Both the position numbers and the translations under genes were made by a program. A stretch of 64,000 nucleotides of DNA from assembly GCF_030490285.1 (NCBI RefSeq), contig NZ_CP129884.1:2356001-2420000 (forward strand), written 5' to 3'. Position 1 is the first letter of the stretch. Every line of letters begins with the position of its first letter. Positions 57,891 to 64,000 of the stretch are shown here, piece after piece. This DNA comes from Methylomonas montana (lineage in GTDB: Bacteria; Pseudomonadota; Gammaproteobacteria; Methylococcales; Methylomonadaceae). Under the pieces are notes generated by a model. The model worked only from the letters and a program-made list of their open reading frames with translations, searched no databases and was not told the DNA's origin.

Positions 57891-57892
57891 CC

Positions 57893-58027
57893 ATGAGCCA
57901 AGCCATCACCAGAAAGCGCCGCCGTATCCCACAGCCGAAACCATCGACGATAAGCCCCCGTCTTCTGGCACGGATTCCCTATCCCTGGCCAAACAAACAG
58001 CGGTCAATCCAGGAGGCTAAACGATGA
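57893..58027 (+). CDS. Small basic protein, 44 residues
   Basis: An uninterrupted frame beginning MSQAITRKRRRIPQP and rich in Arg, Lys and Pro. It starts 2 bases after the coiled-coil gene stop and its TGA overlaps the next ATG in an ATGA, with AGGAGG just upstream of that next start. The position and coupling suggest it is translated. No family recognised. Confidence 0.45.
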   Translation: MSQAITRKRRRIPQPKPSTISPRLLARIPYPWPNKQRSIQEAKR

Positions 58028-58371
58028 CTCGATCAACCAAACTCGACCGCCTGCCGGGGGCGGTCAAAACCGAGCTGATGAGCAGGATTCTCGGCTCGAC
58101 CGAGAGCTACGAAAGCATTGCCGACTGGCTAAAGCGCACCACCGGCACCCGCTATTCGAAATCGACCATCGGCCGCTTTGCGCAAGCCCTGCGTTCGGTG
58201 CATGGCGGTTTGCTGGAACTGGGATTGTCTAGCAAGGCGCTGGCGGCCAATGCCGGCAAGCTGGAAAGACTGGGGGCGTATCTGGTGCAGCGGGAGCTGC
58301 TCACCCGCCGCATCGAATCCTTGCAAAAGTCGATTTTCGGAACTCTAGGGACTGGGGAGGGCGAACGATGA
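58024..58371 (+). CDS. DUF3486 protein (Mu gp27-like)
   Basis: 115 residues: LDRLPGAVKTELMSRILG, YESIADWLKRTTG, and SKSTIGRFAQALRS match DUF3486, the family of Mu-like phage gp27, often called a small terminase-like subunit. An N-terminal helix-turn-helix-type fold is expected. It overlaps the previous and the next gene by 4 bases each. In an element without large terminase or capsid genes, it could act in regulation or in redirecting a helper phage's packaging, which is inference. Confidence 0.75.
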   Translation: MTRSTKLDRLPGAVKTELMSRILGSTESYESIADWLKRTTGTRYSKSTIGRFAQALRSVHGGLLELGLSSKALAANAGKLERLGAYLVQRELLTRRIESLQKSIFGTLGTGEGER

Positions 58372-58694
58372 GCGCCCCCAAACCAACCCAAGCAACTGCT
58401 ATCAAGTCCGCTTTGCTGGCCGGTAGCCGAGTCGATTCGGTGATGGCGTTCGGTCTGGGCATCACCCGCCTGGCTGCCATCATCAAGCGCTTGCGCGAAA
58501 CTGGCTTGCCGATTGTTACCGAGCAGGATAAAGGCAATGGTTTAGCCCGCTATCGCTTGCCGGAAGACTGGCTGGGCGGGGATGCGGAACAATCGTCGCC
58601 CGAGTGCTGCGAAAAACGCCCCTCCGGGCTTACGTCCGAAACGATATCGACTCTAAGCGCCCGCATCCCCACAAACCGGAAAAACCCAACGTAA
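58368..58694 (+). CDS. Winged-helix DNA-binding protein, 108 residues
   Basis: The first 70 residues fit a small helix-turn-helix module of the kind found in phage replication regions (AIKSALLAGSRVDSVMAFGLGITRLAAI in pieces, then LRETGLPIVTEQDKGNGLARYRL). The C-terminal 35 residues are polar. It starts in an ATGA overlap with the DUF3486 gene and is followed by a hairpin (CGCTGAG/CTCAGCG) near 58703-58722. Confidence 0.6.
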   Translation: MSAPKPTQATAIKSALLAGSRVDSVMAFGLGITRLAAIIKRLRETGLPIVTEQDKGNGLARYRLPEDWLGGDAEQSSPECCEKRPSGLTSETISTLSARIPTNRKNPT

Positions 58695-58737
58695 AAAGCC
58701 CCGCTGAGCGCCAACTCAGCGAGGCCTTTGCCGAAGC

Positions 58738-59115
58738 GTGAACCCCAATACCCACAACCACCAGCGCGGCGCATTATGCGCGCCGCAAGGGCTATTTTCA
58801 ATGTCTTTTCGTCACCCGATCTTGACACCACGCCGTAACCCGTCCATGATTCGCACCGTCGTTGCCACAGCAGCGGCCGGGCGTGGAAACCCGAATTACA
58901 CAAGCGCGAAAGCGCCGATAATGGCGTTTTTTTATGCTCCTCGTTTTGGCTGGCGTTATGCCTGGCCGCGTTCGTTATGGCGGGGTGCTGTGGGCAGGCG
59001 CAAGCCTGGCCGGTCGCCTGTGTCCGGTATTTCCACCCCATTGCATCCCGTCGCCCGTACCGTGGAAAGTATCGGCGGCGGTTTATCACTCGCAACACAG
59101 GATAAATCGCTATGA
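58738..59115 (+). CDS. Possible Ash/Icd-like small protein of the element
   Basis: 125 residues, basic and Gly/Arg-rich. The stretch AAAGRGNPNYTSAKAPIM and the following Trp/Arg-rich block resemble the loosely conserved Ash or 'host cell division inhibitor Icd-like' proteins of P4-type elements. Its TGA overlaps the next ATG (59112) in an ATGA, which favours this frame over the competing frame from 58934. The start (GTG 58738) is uncertain; an ATG at 58801 is possible. A GCGCGGCGC-type hairpin lies inside its 5' end. If not coding, 58695-59111 is a regulatory gap. Confidence 0.4.
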   Translation: MNPNTHNHQRGALCAPQGLFSMSFRHPILTPRRNPSMIRTVVATAAAGRGNPNYTSAKAPIMAFFYAPRFGWRYAWPRSLWRGAVGRRKPGRSPVSGISTPLHPVARTVESIGGGLSLATQDKSL

Positions 59116-59867
59116 ATACCCCATCCCTGGGCAATTGCGCCCAAAATCCGGCCTCATTACCCGCTTTCAAGCAAGCAGACATCAGACGAGTGGTATTGAA
59201 TACCCTCAAAAATCAATCTGGTTTCAGAGCAAACTACGATGTATTGCTGTTCGCTTTACGCGAGCAAGGCCATGTCATTACCGAAGACCATTTACGCATC
59301 GAATTATTTTGGTTGGATAACACCGCCAACGCTTTGGTTATCGATGAGAACGCCTTTTGGTGTGTTGCGGAATTAACCAACATTGGCCGAGATGTTGCGG
59401 AAGGCCGCCGAACTATTCCGGGAATTGGGCAACAAGCCGCTGTATCGCGTCGAGTTTCCCAAAATCCCGCCGTAGACGCGCCACTCGCCGCAACCGTCCA
59501 TTTCCAACCCAAGACTAAAGGCGATGCCGTCAACGACTTCCTGGCGCAAATTCGCGCCCATGAAATCGAACGCGAAACCGTTTTGGCGGCCGGAATTCCG
59601 GCCTTGCAACGTTTGGCCAAAATCGCCCAGCGCGACACCGGCCAAGCCGCCACCGTGCGCTTGTTTCTGCTGGGGCTGTATAACGGCTACCGCTTCCCGT
59701 TCAACCTGACCGCGTTACGCGGCCTCGATCTTGAGTTGTTCAACGACTGCATGGCCGTGTTGACGCTGGACGCCCGCGCCACCGTTAAGGAGGTTCACCA
59801 GTATTTCGACCACGGCGGCGAGCTGTTCGAACAATTTGCCGAAATCGCTATGGAGGGCAAAGCATGA
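59112..59867 (+). CDS. Fusion of a winged-helix phage domain and a DUF7673 domain
   Basis: 251 residues. The N-terminal 95 residues (RVVLNTLKNQSGFRANYDVL, LREQGHVITEDHLRIELFWL) resemble the small winged-helix proteins of Mu-like phages. The C-terminal 115 residues (FLAQIRAHEIERETVLAAG, LFLLGLYNGYRFPFNLTALR) match DUF7673, usually a separate small protein on plasmids and islands. The linker around residues 100-140 is Ala/Pro-rich. ATGA overlaps at both ends place it in the coupled operon. Function unknown. Confidence 0.6.
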   Translation: MNTPSLGNCAQNPASLPAFKQADIRRVVLNTLKNQSGFRANYDVLLFALREQGHVITEDHLRIELFWLDNTANALVIDENAFWCVAELTNIGRDVAEGRRTIPGIGQQAAVSRRVSQNPAVDAPLAATVHFQPKTKGDAVNDFLAQIRAHEIERETVLAAGIPALQRLAKIAQRDTGQAATVRLFLLGLYNGYRFPFNLTALRGLDLELFNDCMAVLTLDARATVKEVHQYFDHGGELFEQFAEIAMEGKA

Positions 59868-60400
59868 AAACCACCATCAACACCACATTGACCCGTCACG
59901 ACGCCGAAGCGCCTATCGCCCTGGAATTAAATCATCGGGCGTTTTCCGATGTATTCGGCTTGGGCTTGATCCTACGCAGTAAGGGCCGGCTGGAAACGCA
60001 ATTTGCAACCGATGCAAGCGGCTTGCAGCATTGCAAACAGCAGTTGGAATACGTACAAAATCAATGCTTATGGGGATTGCAAGGCATCGGCGGCCTTATG
60101 GTCGCCGCCAATCCTGCCGAACTGTGCAAGGACGATTTGGCCAGCGTCGGCGGCCTGATTCAAAACCTGGCGCAACTGGCGGAAGATGCCATAGGCCACA
60201 TGGAAAGCGTCAACAGTGATTTGGTTGACCGCGCCAACCAAATCGAGGATCCGAAACAGGCCGCCCACCATGCCGACGTTCACCGAGAGGCGGTGGAGAT
60301 TTGGCGCAATCAGCGGGTTAGCTACGCCGACGCGGTAGCTATGGCCGCCGGCCGCTTGTCGGTGCGCCTGGCCGATGCGGCGGCAACCGAGGAGGCCTAA
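59864..60400 (+). CDS. Element protein of unknown function, 178 residues
   Basis: Not recognised. Largely helical, with a Cys-containing centre (LQHCKQQLEYVQNQCLWGLQ), a hydrophobic GIGGLMVAANP turn and an acidic helical end. No membrane segment. It starts in an ATGA overlap with the preceding fusion gene and ends 3 bases before the helicase/primase gene, so it is probably a replication accessory gene by position. Confidence 0.55.
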   Translation: MKTTINTTLTRHDAEAPIALELNHRAFSDVFGLGLILRSKGRLETQFATDASGLQHCKQQLEYVQNQCLWGLQGIGGLMVAANPAELCKDDLASVGGLIQNLAQLAEDAIGHMESVNSDLVDRANQIEDPKQAAHHADVHREAVEIWRNQRVSYADAVAMAAGRLSVRLADAAATEEA

Positions 60401-60403
60401 GCC

Positions 60404-62119
60404 ATGAGCAACCTCGACAAACTGGCCGAACTGGAGGCCTTGACCAAGCCTATCACCGAAAAGGCCGTGAAACGCGCGCGTAAATACGGCAGCACCAAAG
60501 CGGTACCCGAGAACGAGGATTTTCTGGGCGAGATGTTGGAAGGCTTCCAGGAAGAAGAGTTTGTCGAGGATGCCATCATCGCCCCACCGCAACCGACACC
60601 GGCCATGTTTTACGGCTTTGTCGGCGAAGTGGCGCGGGTGGCGGCCGACGGCACCGAGATTAACCCGGTCGCCGCGGCGATGGTGTTTTTGTCGTTCCTG
60701 GGGGCGAACGTCGGCGGCGATAGCTTTTACCGCATCGGCAACAAGGTACATCACCCCTTGTTGTTCACCCTGCACATTGGCCGATCAGGACGCGGCAGAA
60801 AGGGCGATTCGCAACAGCTCATCCATCGCATACGCCACCACATCAACGAGCGCGACAGCTCGATATTGGGCAATTTTCACGATACCGGGCTATCTTCCCG
60901 CGAAGGTTTGGCCACGCTAATTCACGATGGTTTTGGTGAATCACCGGCGATTGCCGACAAGCGTTTGTGGATAATCGAAAGCGAGTTTGCCAACGTGTTG
61001 CACCAATCCAAACGCGAGGGCAATACCTTGTCTTCGGCGATTCGGGAGGTGTGGGACGGCGGTGGCATCAAGCCGGCTACCAAGAGCAAACCCGTCGGCG
61101 TGAGTCATCCGCTCATCGGGATCCACGCCAACATAACGCCGGGCGAGTTGAACGGCTTGCTGAACGCGCGGGAAATGTCCAACGGCTTCGCCAATCGGTT
61201 TTTGATGATCTGGGCCGAAAAAACCAAATCGATAGCCTATCCCAAGCCGACGCCGGAAGCGGTCATTGAAGACCTGGCCAATCAGACCAGGGAAATTATC
61301 CGCTTTGCCAAGGGCGGCTATCCCAACAGCAAAAACGGCCTTGAAATACACTTGAGCCAAGCGGCGCGGCAATACTGGAGCGAGGCTTACCTTAACCTCG
61401 ACAGACCTTTGGATAGCGATTTTCTGAACGAGATACTCGAACGCCGGGCGCCGTATGCGATTCGGCTGGCCATGTTGTTTGCCCTAGCCGATCAATCCCG
61501 AGTGATTGAGGTTTGCCACCTGGAAGCGGCGCTGGCCTGGATTGCCTACACCCTGCAAACGGTGAAGTACGTTTTCGCCGATCAGGCCAGCAACCCGCGC
61601 CAGTTGGAAACCCGGCAACATGCGGCCAAGATTGTGGCGTTTTTGCGCTTGCGGCCGAACGGCGCGAGTAAGTGGGATTTGAACGACGATTGTTTTCAAA
61701 AGCGATGCAGCGGAGAAAAAATTGATTCGGCATTGCGGTTTTTACTAGCCGAAAATCCGCCCAGAATCGCGGTGGAAATCACCCATCCGGGGAGCAAAGG
61801 CGGACGCCCAAAAACCACATACACATTGAAAAATAGTGCGGAGAAACTAAAAAACCTCCAAAACCCCGCCGCGCCTGGGCCTGAGGGTGGTTTACCCCCT
61901 GCGGAGAAACTGCGGAGAAACTCAACCAATGACGAAAACGCGGAGGTTTCTCCGCAGTTTCTCCGCACCGATAAAAACGCCCCAAACCTAGACGCGGCGC
62001 GGCCTGCCGAGTTTTTAGGTTTCTCCGCACTTTTTTGTAATGATTCGACCAAACAACCGGCCAAAAATCGATCGCCGAACCGTCAAAAACCGACGGCGGA
62101 CGCCGGCAATAAGCTTTAG
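60404..62119 (+). CDS. DUF3987 helicase/primase-like replication protein
   Basis: 571 residues. A DUF3987 (YfjI-like) ATPase domain: N-terminal PVAAAMVFLSFLGANVGGDSF, a P-loop-like GRSGRGRKGDS near residue 126, KRLWIIESEFANVLHQSKRE as the Walker B region, and GIHANITPGELNGLL followed by SNGFANRFLMIWA. The C-terminal 130 residues are Pro/Asn-rich and are encoded by DNA containing six iteron-like repeats. By analogy with the P4 alpha protein it may initiate replication of the element, binding its own iterons; that is inference. Confidence 0.75.
   Translation: MSNLDKLAELEALTKPITEKAVKRARKYGSTKAVPENEDFLGEMLEGFQEEEFVEDAIIAPPQPTPAMFYGFVGEVARVAADGTEINPVAAAMVFLSFLGANVGGDSFYRIGNKVHHPLLFTLHIGRSGRGRKGDSQQLIHRIRHHINERDSSILGNFHDTGLSSREGLATLIHDGFGESPAIADKRLWIIESEFANVLHQSKREGNTLSSAIREVWDGGGIKPATKSKPVGVSHPLIGIHANITPGELNGLLNAREMSNGFANRFLMIWAEKTKSIAYPKPTPEAVIEDLANQTREIIRFAKGGYPNSKNGLEIHLSQAARQYWSEAYLNLDRPLDSDFLNEILERRAPYAIRLAMLFALADQSRVIEVCHLEAALAWIAYTLQTVKYVFADQASNPRQLETRQHAAKIVAFLRLRPNGASKWDLNDDCFQKRCSGEKIDSALRFLLAENPPRIAVEITHPGSKGGRPKTTYTLKNSAEKLKNLQNPAAPGPEGGLPPAEKLRRNSTNDENAEVSPQFLRTDKNAPNLDAARPAEFLGFSALFCNDSTKQPAKNRSPNRQKPTADAGNKL
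61837..62029. repeat. Six iteron-like 12-base repeats (three direct, three inverted), candidate replication origin
   Basis: TGCGGAGAAACT occurs at 61837, 61900 and 61911. Its complement AGTTTCTCCGCA occurs at 61956, and with one mismatch (GGTTTCTCCGCA) at 61945 and 62018. They lie inside the 3' end of the DUF3987 gene, where the encoded residues look unstructured. The arrangement resembles iterons at the origins of P4-like satellites and plasmids. Function inferred. Confidence 0.65.
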
Positions 62120-62204
62120 CGATCGACAATCCAATTTAACGGCCGGCAATCCGATCGAACCAGACGGATTGCCTTTTTGTTTTTCAAGCACCAAGGGGGC
62201 TATC

Positions 62205-62414
62205 ATGCGTTTTGACCCTACCGAGTTCATTGAAGTTTGCCAATGCGCCAACATCCACTTGCGCCGGGAAGGCCCGTTTTTATGCTGGGACGGTAGCCGC
62301 CACTGGCGTGGCAATTCGGACCTGATTGCCGTCTTGCGCCAACACAAAGACGAATTGATGCCGCTATTGCCGGACACCAGCCCGCAAGCCGATTTATTCG
62401 ACCCATACCAGTAA
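62205..62414 (+). CDS. Small TubC-docking-domain-like protein, 69 residues
   Basis: MRFDPTEFIEVCQCANIHL, FLCWDGSRHWRGN and LIAVLRQHKDELMPLLPD follow the pattern of the TubC N-terminal docking domain, which is common as a tiny stand-alone protein next to DUF3987 genes on mobile elements. AAGGGGG lies 8 bases before the ATG. No catalytic residues. Function in this setting is unknown. Confidence 0.6.
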   Translation: MRFDPTEFIEVCQCANIHLRREGPFLCWDGSRHWRGNSDLIAVLRQHKDELMPLLPDTSPQADLFDPYQ

Positions 62415-62438
62415 GGGAGTTTGAGAAAGGTTACAGCT

Positions 62439-63038
62439 ATGAGATACGAATTTGATTTTTGTTTGCCCTTGCCGGATCCGTCGTTGAGGCTAACCTTTTG
62501 GTGGGACGATAAAACAGGTGAGCTATGCGGAGAGAACGCAGAAATCGTAGCAGCCTGGGCGGATGAAGCTAAGGAGAATGGATTTATTTACTGCGGGCCA
62601 TTGGCGGGCCATATTCCGGCTACCAATCCTTTGCATGTTAAGGCTGAGTTTTGTGCATTGATAGGGTATGAGCAGCTTCCCGATAGTCTAAAAAGCGCCT
62701 ATCCAAGCAGAAATTACCCTGGATTCGAACGCTTTGACGATATGGTGATTCCAGATGCTATAAACCCAAAAATTGATGTTCAGTACTGGATCATCAAAGA
62801 ACCATGCGGCGAGTATTTGCTTTACGCCGAGGATGGCGAACTGCTTGACGGCTTGAAATCGTGTTGCATGGCTTGCCATGGCGTGGTGTTGGGCGGCACG
62901 AATGGCGGCTTATTTTGTCCGCCGCGCTCGGCTATCCCTAACCATCGTAAACGCCTGGCGCTGTCTAGCCCCAGTTTGCGGCTTTCCGGTCAAGTCTTGA
63001 CCGAATTCAACGGGATATTGTGGGATTTGTCGGGATAA
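62439..63038 (+). CDS. Protein of unknown function, 199 residues
   Basis: I do not recognise this protein. The first 140 residues are strand-rich with many aromatics (LRLTFWWDDKTGELCGENAE, VQYWIIKEPCGEYLLYAEDG). The C-terminal part has a CCMACHGV cluster that could bind metal, followed by a basic segment. AT content is higher than in the replication genes, so it may be cargo. It converges with the Mor-like gene, with 8 bases between the stops. Confidence 0.5.
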   Translation: MRYEFDFCLPLPDPSLRLTFWWDDKTGELCGENAEIVAAWADEAKENGFIYCGPLAGHIPATNPLHVKAEFCALIGYEQLPDSLKSAYPSRNYPGFERFDDMVIPDAINPKIDVQYWIIKEPCGEYLLYAEDGELLDGLKSCCMACHGVVLGGTNGGLFCPPRSAIPNHRKRLALSSPSLRLSGQVLTEFNGILWDLSG

Positions 63039-63046
63039 ATCGAATT

Positions 63047-63460
63047 TTAAGATGCAGCCGGCATTACGGCCGCTTGCCGGGAGGCCTTGAGGGTGTCGGT
63101 GATTCGAATCGACACTCCCGGAAAGCTTTGACACAGAAAACCGGCGACGCCATCCGCCAACGCTTTGGCCTGTTCGATAGATAGGCCGCACTTCGCCAGT
63201 TCAGGCGGAAAATACTCTTCCAGCACTTGCAATGCCAGTGGTTTGTTTTTGGCTTCGGCACACGGCCGGCCGGATTTATTGCAGCGTCCTGATGGATCGG
63301 CCCGCATCTGGCGGGTGATACCATAGATTTGTTGAAGACTCAGCCGATACTTTACTGTCAATTCGGCATGGTTTTTGCCGTTGAATTCCAGCCAAATCGC
63401 CTTGTTGCGTTCCTGCAAAACCAAAGTTTGTTTATCGGTAGACGGTAACCGCCGTGTCAT
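63047..63460 (-). CDS. Mor-like transcription activator family protein
   Basis: Up to 137 residues. The centre reads IWLEFNGKNHAELTVKYRLSLQ and IYGITRQMR, the dimerisation/helix-turn-helix pattern of Mu Mor/C activators. The C-terminus (LAKCGLSIEQAKALADGVAGF, RITDTLKASRQ) looks like a second small domain. The ATG at 63460 lies in sequence that reads as hsdR on the other strand, so the true start may be further in or the gene's 5' end may have been altered at the element boundary. Confidence 0.5.
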   Translation of the reverse strand: MTRRLPSTDKQTLVLQERNKAIWLEFNGKNHAELTVKYRLSLQQIYGITRQMRADPSGRCNKSGRPCAEAKNKPLALQVLEEYFPPELAKCGLSIEQAKALADGVAGFLCQSFPGVSIRITDTLKASRQAAVMPAAS

Positions 63461-64000
63461 CAGTCCATCGTTTAACAAGGTCATCTGCAAAGAATTGGTC
63501 AAAGAACTCGATCCCTTCGGCGACGAGAAAACCTTGATCTTCTGCGCTTCGGATCGCCATGCCGATATGGTCAAACGCATTCTCGACCGCCTGTATAAAA
63601 AAATGTACGGCGACGAATACAACGAGGCAGCGGTCAAGAAAATTACCGGCCAAAGCGATAAAGTTGGTCAGCTGATTCGCCAGTACAAAAACGAGCGTTA
63701 TCCGAATATCGCCATTACCGTGGACTTGCTGACCACCGGTATAGACGTGCCTAAAATTAGCCACTTGGTATTTTTCCGCCGAGTCCGTTCACGGATTTTG
63801 TACGAACAGATGCTGGGCCGTGCCACCCGTCGCTGTGATGACATCGGTAAAACTGTGTTCAAGATTTACGACCCCGTCGACATCTACGCCACGTTGCAAG
63901 AAGTCAGTTCGATGAAACCGTTAATCAAAGATCCTAACGTGACCATCGAACAATTAGTGCAGGAACTCACCGATCCCGCCAGTCACAATGCGCCAGGCAA
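63435..64000 (+). pseudogene. hsdR: Type I restriction enzyme HsdR, 5'-truncated at the element boundary and open at the right edge
   Basis: From about 63435 the plus strand reads GNRRVISPSFNKVICKEL, LIFCASDRHADMVKRIL, TVDLLTTGIDVPKISHLVF and LYEQMLGRATR: the second RecA-like half of the HsdR motor with motifs V and VI. There is no start codon or N-terminal nuclease and first helicase half to the left; instead the mobile element ends there. The frame is open to base 64000. Either the element inserted into hsdR or a rearrangement joined them. The family is sure, the junction position only within a few tens of bases. Confidence 0.8.

Noticed and set aside
63092..63119. Hairpin resembling a tRNA-Leu T-arm (possible right attachment site)
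   Set aside because: It lies within the Mor-like reading frame and does not match the 3' end of tRNA-Leu(CAG) beyond a few bases.
1..64000. CRISPR arrays, rRNA genes, integron attC arrays
   Set aside because: I saw no regularly spaced direct repeats with unique spacers, no rRNA sequence and no attC-type core sites; the tandem repeats found are short and contiguous.

Overview
The window looks like chromosomal DNA of a gammaproteobacterium. RpoH, UvrB, SucA/SucB, GlnS, NsrR and the NorCB pair all read as gammaproteobacterial. The overall style (cNOR with NsrR, an OFA-type MFS carrier with its tiny partner, an OlsF-like acyltransferase, LemA/TPM genes) reminds me of Methylococcales such as Methylomonas or Methylobacter. 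No methane-oxidation gene is present, so that finer placement is an impression only.

Region 1 (1-15.2 kb) is accessory and repair-related. It holds the C-terminal part of a large DUF1998/zinc-binding helicase that enters from the left edge, a decayed IS1595 transposase, and a tightly overlapping ASCH-sbcD-sbcC operon. Two small genes and the 25-codon stump of a third follow. The stump is cut by a GC-rich insert carrying one very large STAND-type protein (Cap4-like nuclease domain, P-loop ATPase, long helical C-terminus). That reading frame is split by what looks like a single extra G.

Region 2 (15.2-23.9 kb) is mobile DNA at a tRNA-Leu(CAA) gene. It contains a MITE-like repeat, a minus-strand operon (tyrosine recombinase, stand-alone core-binding-domain protein, DUF1173 protein) behind a hairpin-rich leader, a Fic protein, a complete IS1380-family element, and an integrase cut off by that IS.

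Region 3 (24-53.9 kb) is the stable backbone between two tRNA-Leu genes: rpoH with a CIRCE operator, glnS, a fructosamine-kinase-like gene, a chemoreceptor, an OlsF-like lipid acyltransferase with an M14 peptidase and an alpha/beta hydrolase, an H-NS-like protein, sucAB, a metallo-beta-lactamase-fold hydrolase, nsrR divergent from a nor operon, hsp20, lemA with two TPM genes, a GGDEF/EAL protein, uvrB and an OFA transporter.

Region 4 (53.9-63.45 kb) is a compact integrated element at tRNA-Leu(CAG). It has a P4-type integrase, AlpA, Mu-like DUF3486 and Mor-like proteins, a DUF3987 helicase/primase containing six iteron-like repeats, and several unknown small genes, many joined by ATGA overlaps. 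I see no capsid, tail or lysis genes, so it resembles a phage satellite or a P4-like replicating island. It ends inside a type I restriction hsdR gene whose 3' part runs off the right edge.

The strongest candidates for something new are the frameshifted STAND/nuclease gene, the satellite with internal iterons, and the structured leader of the integrase-DUF1173 operon. All functional statements are from reading the sequence; no searches were run.
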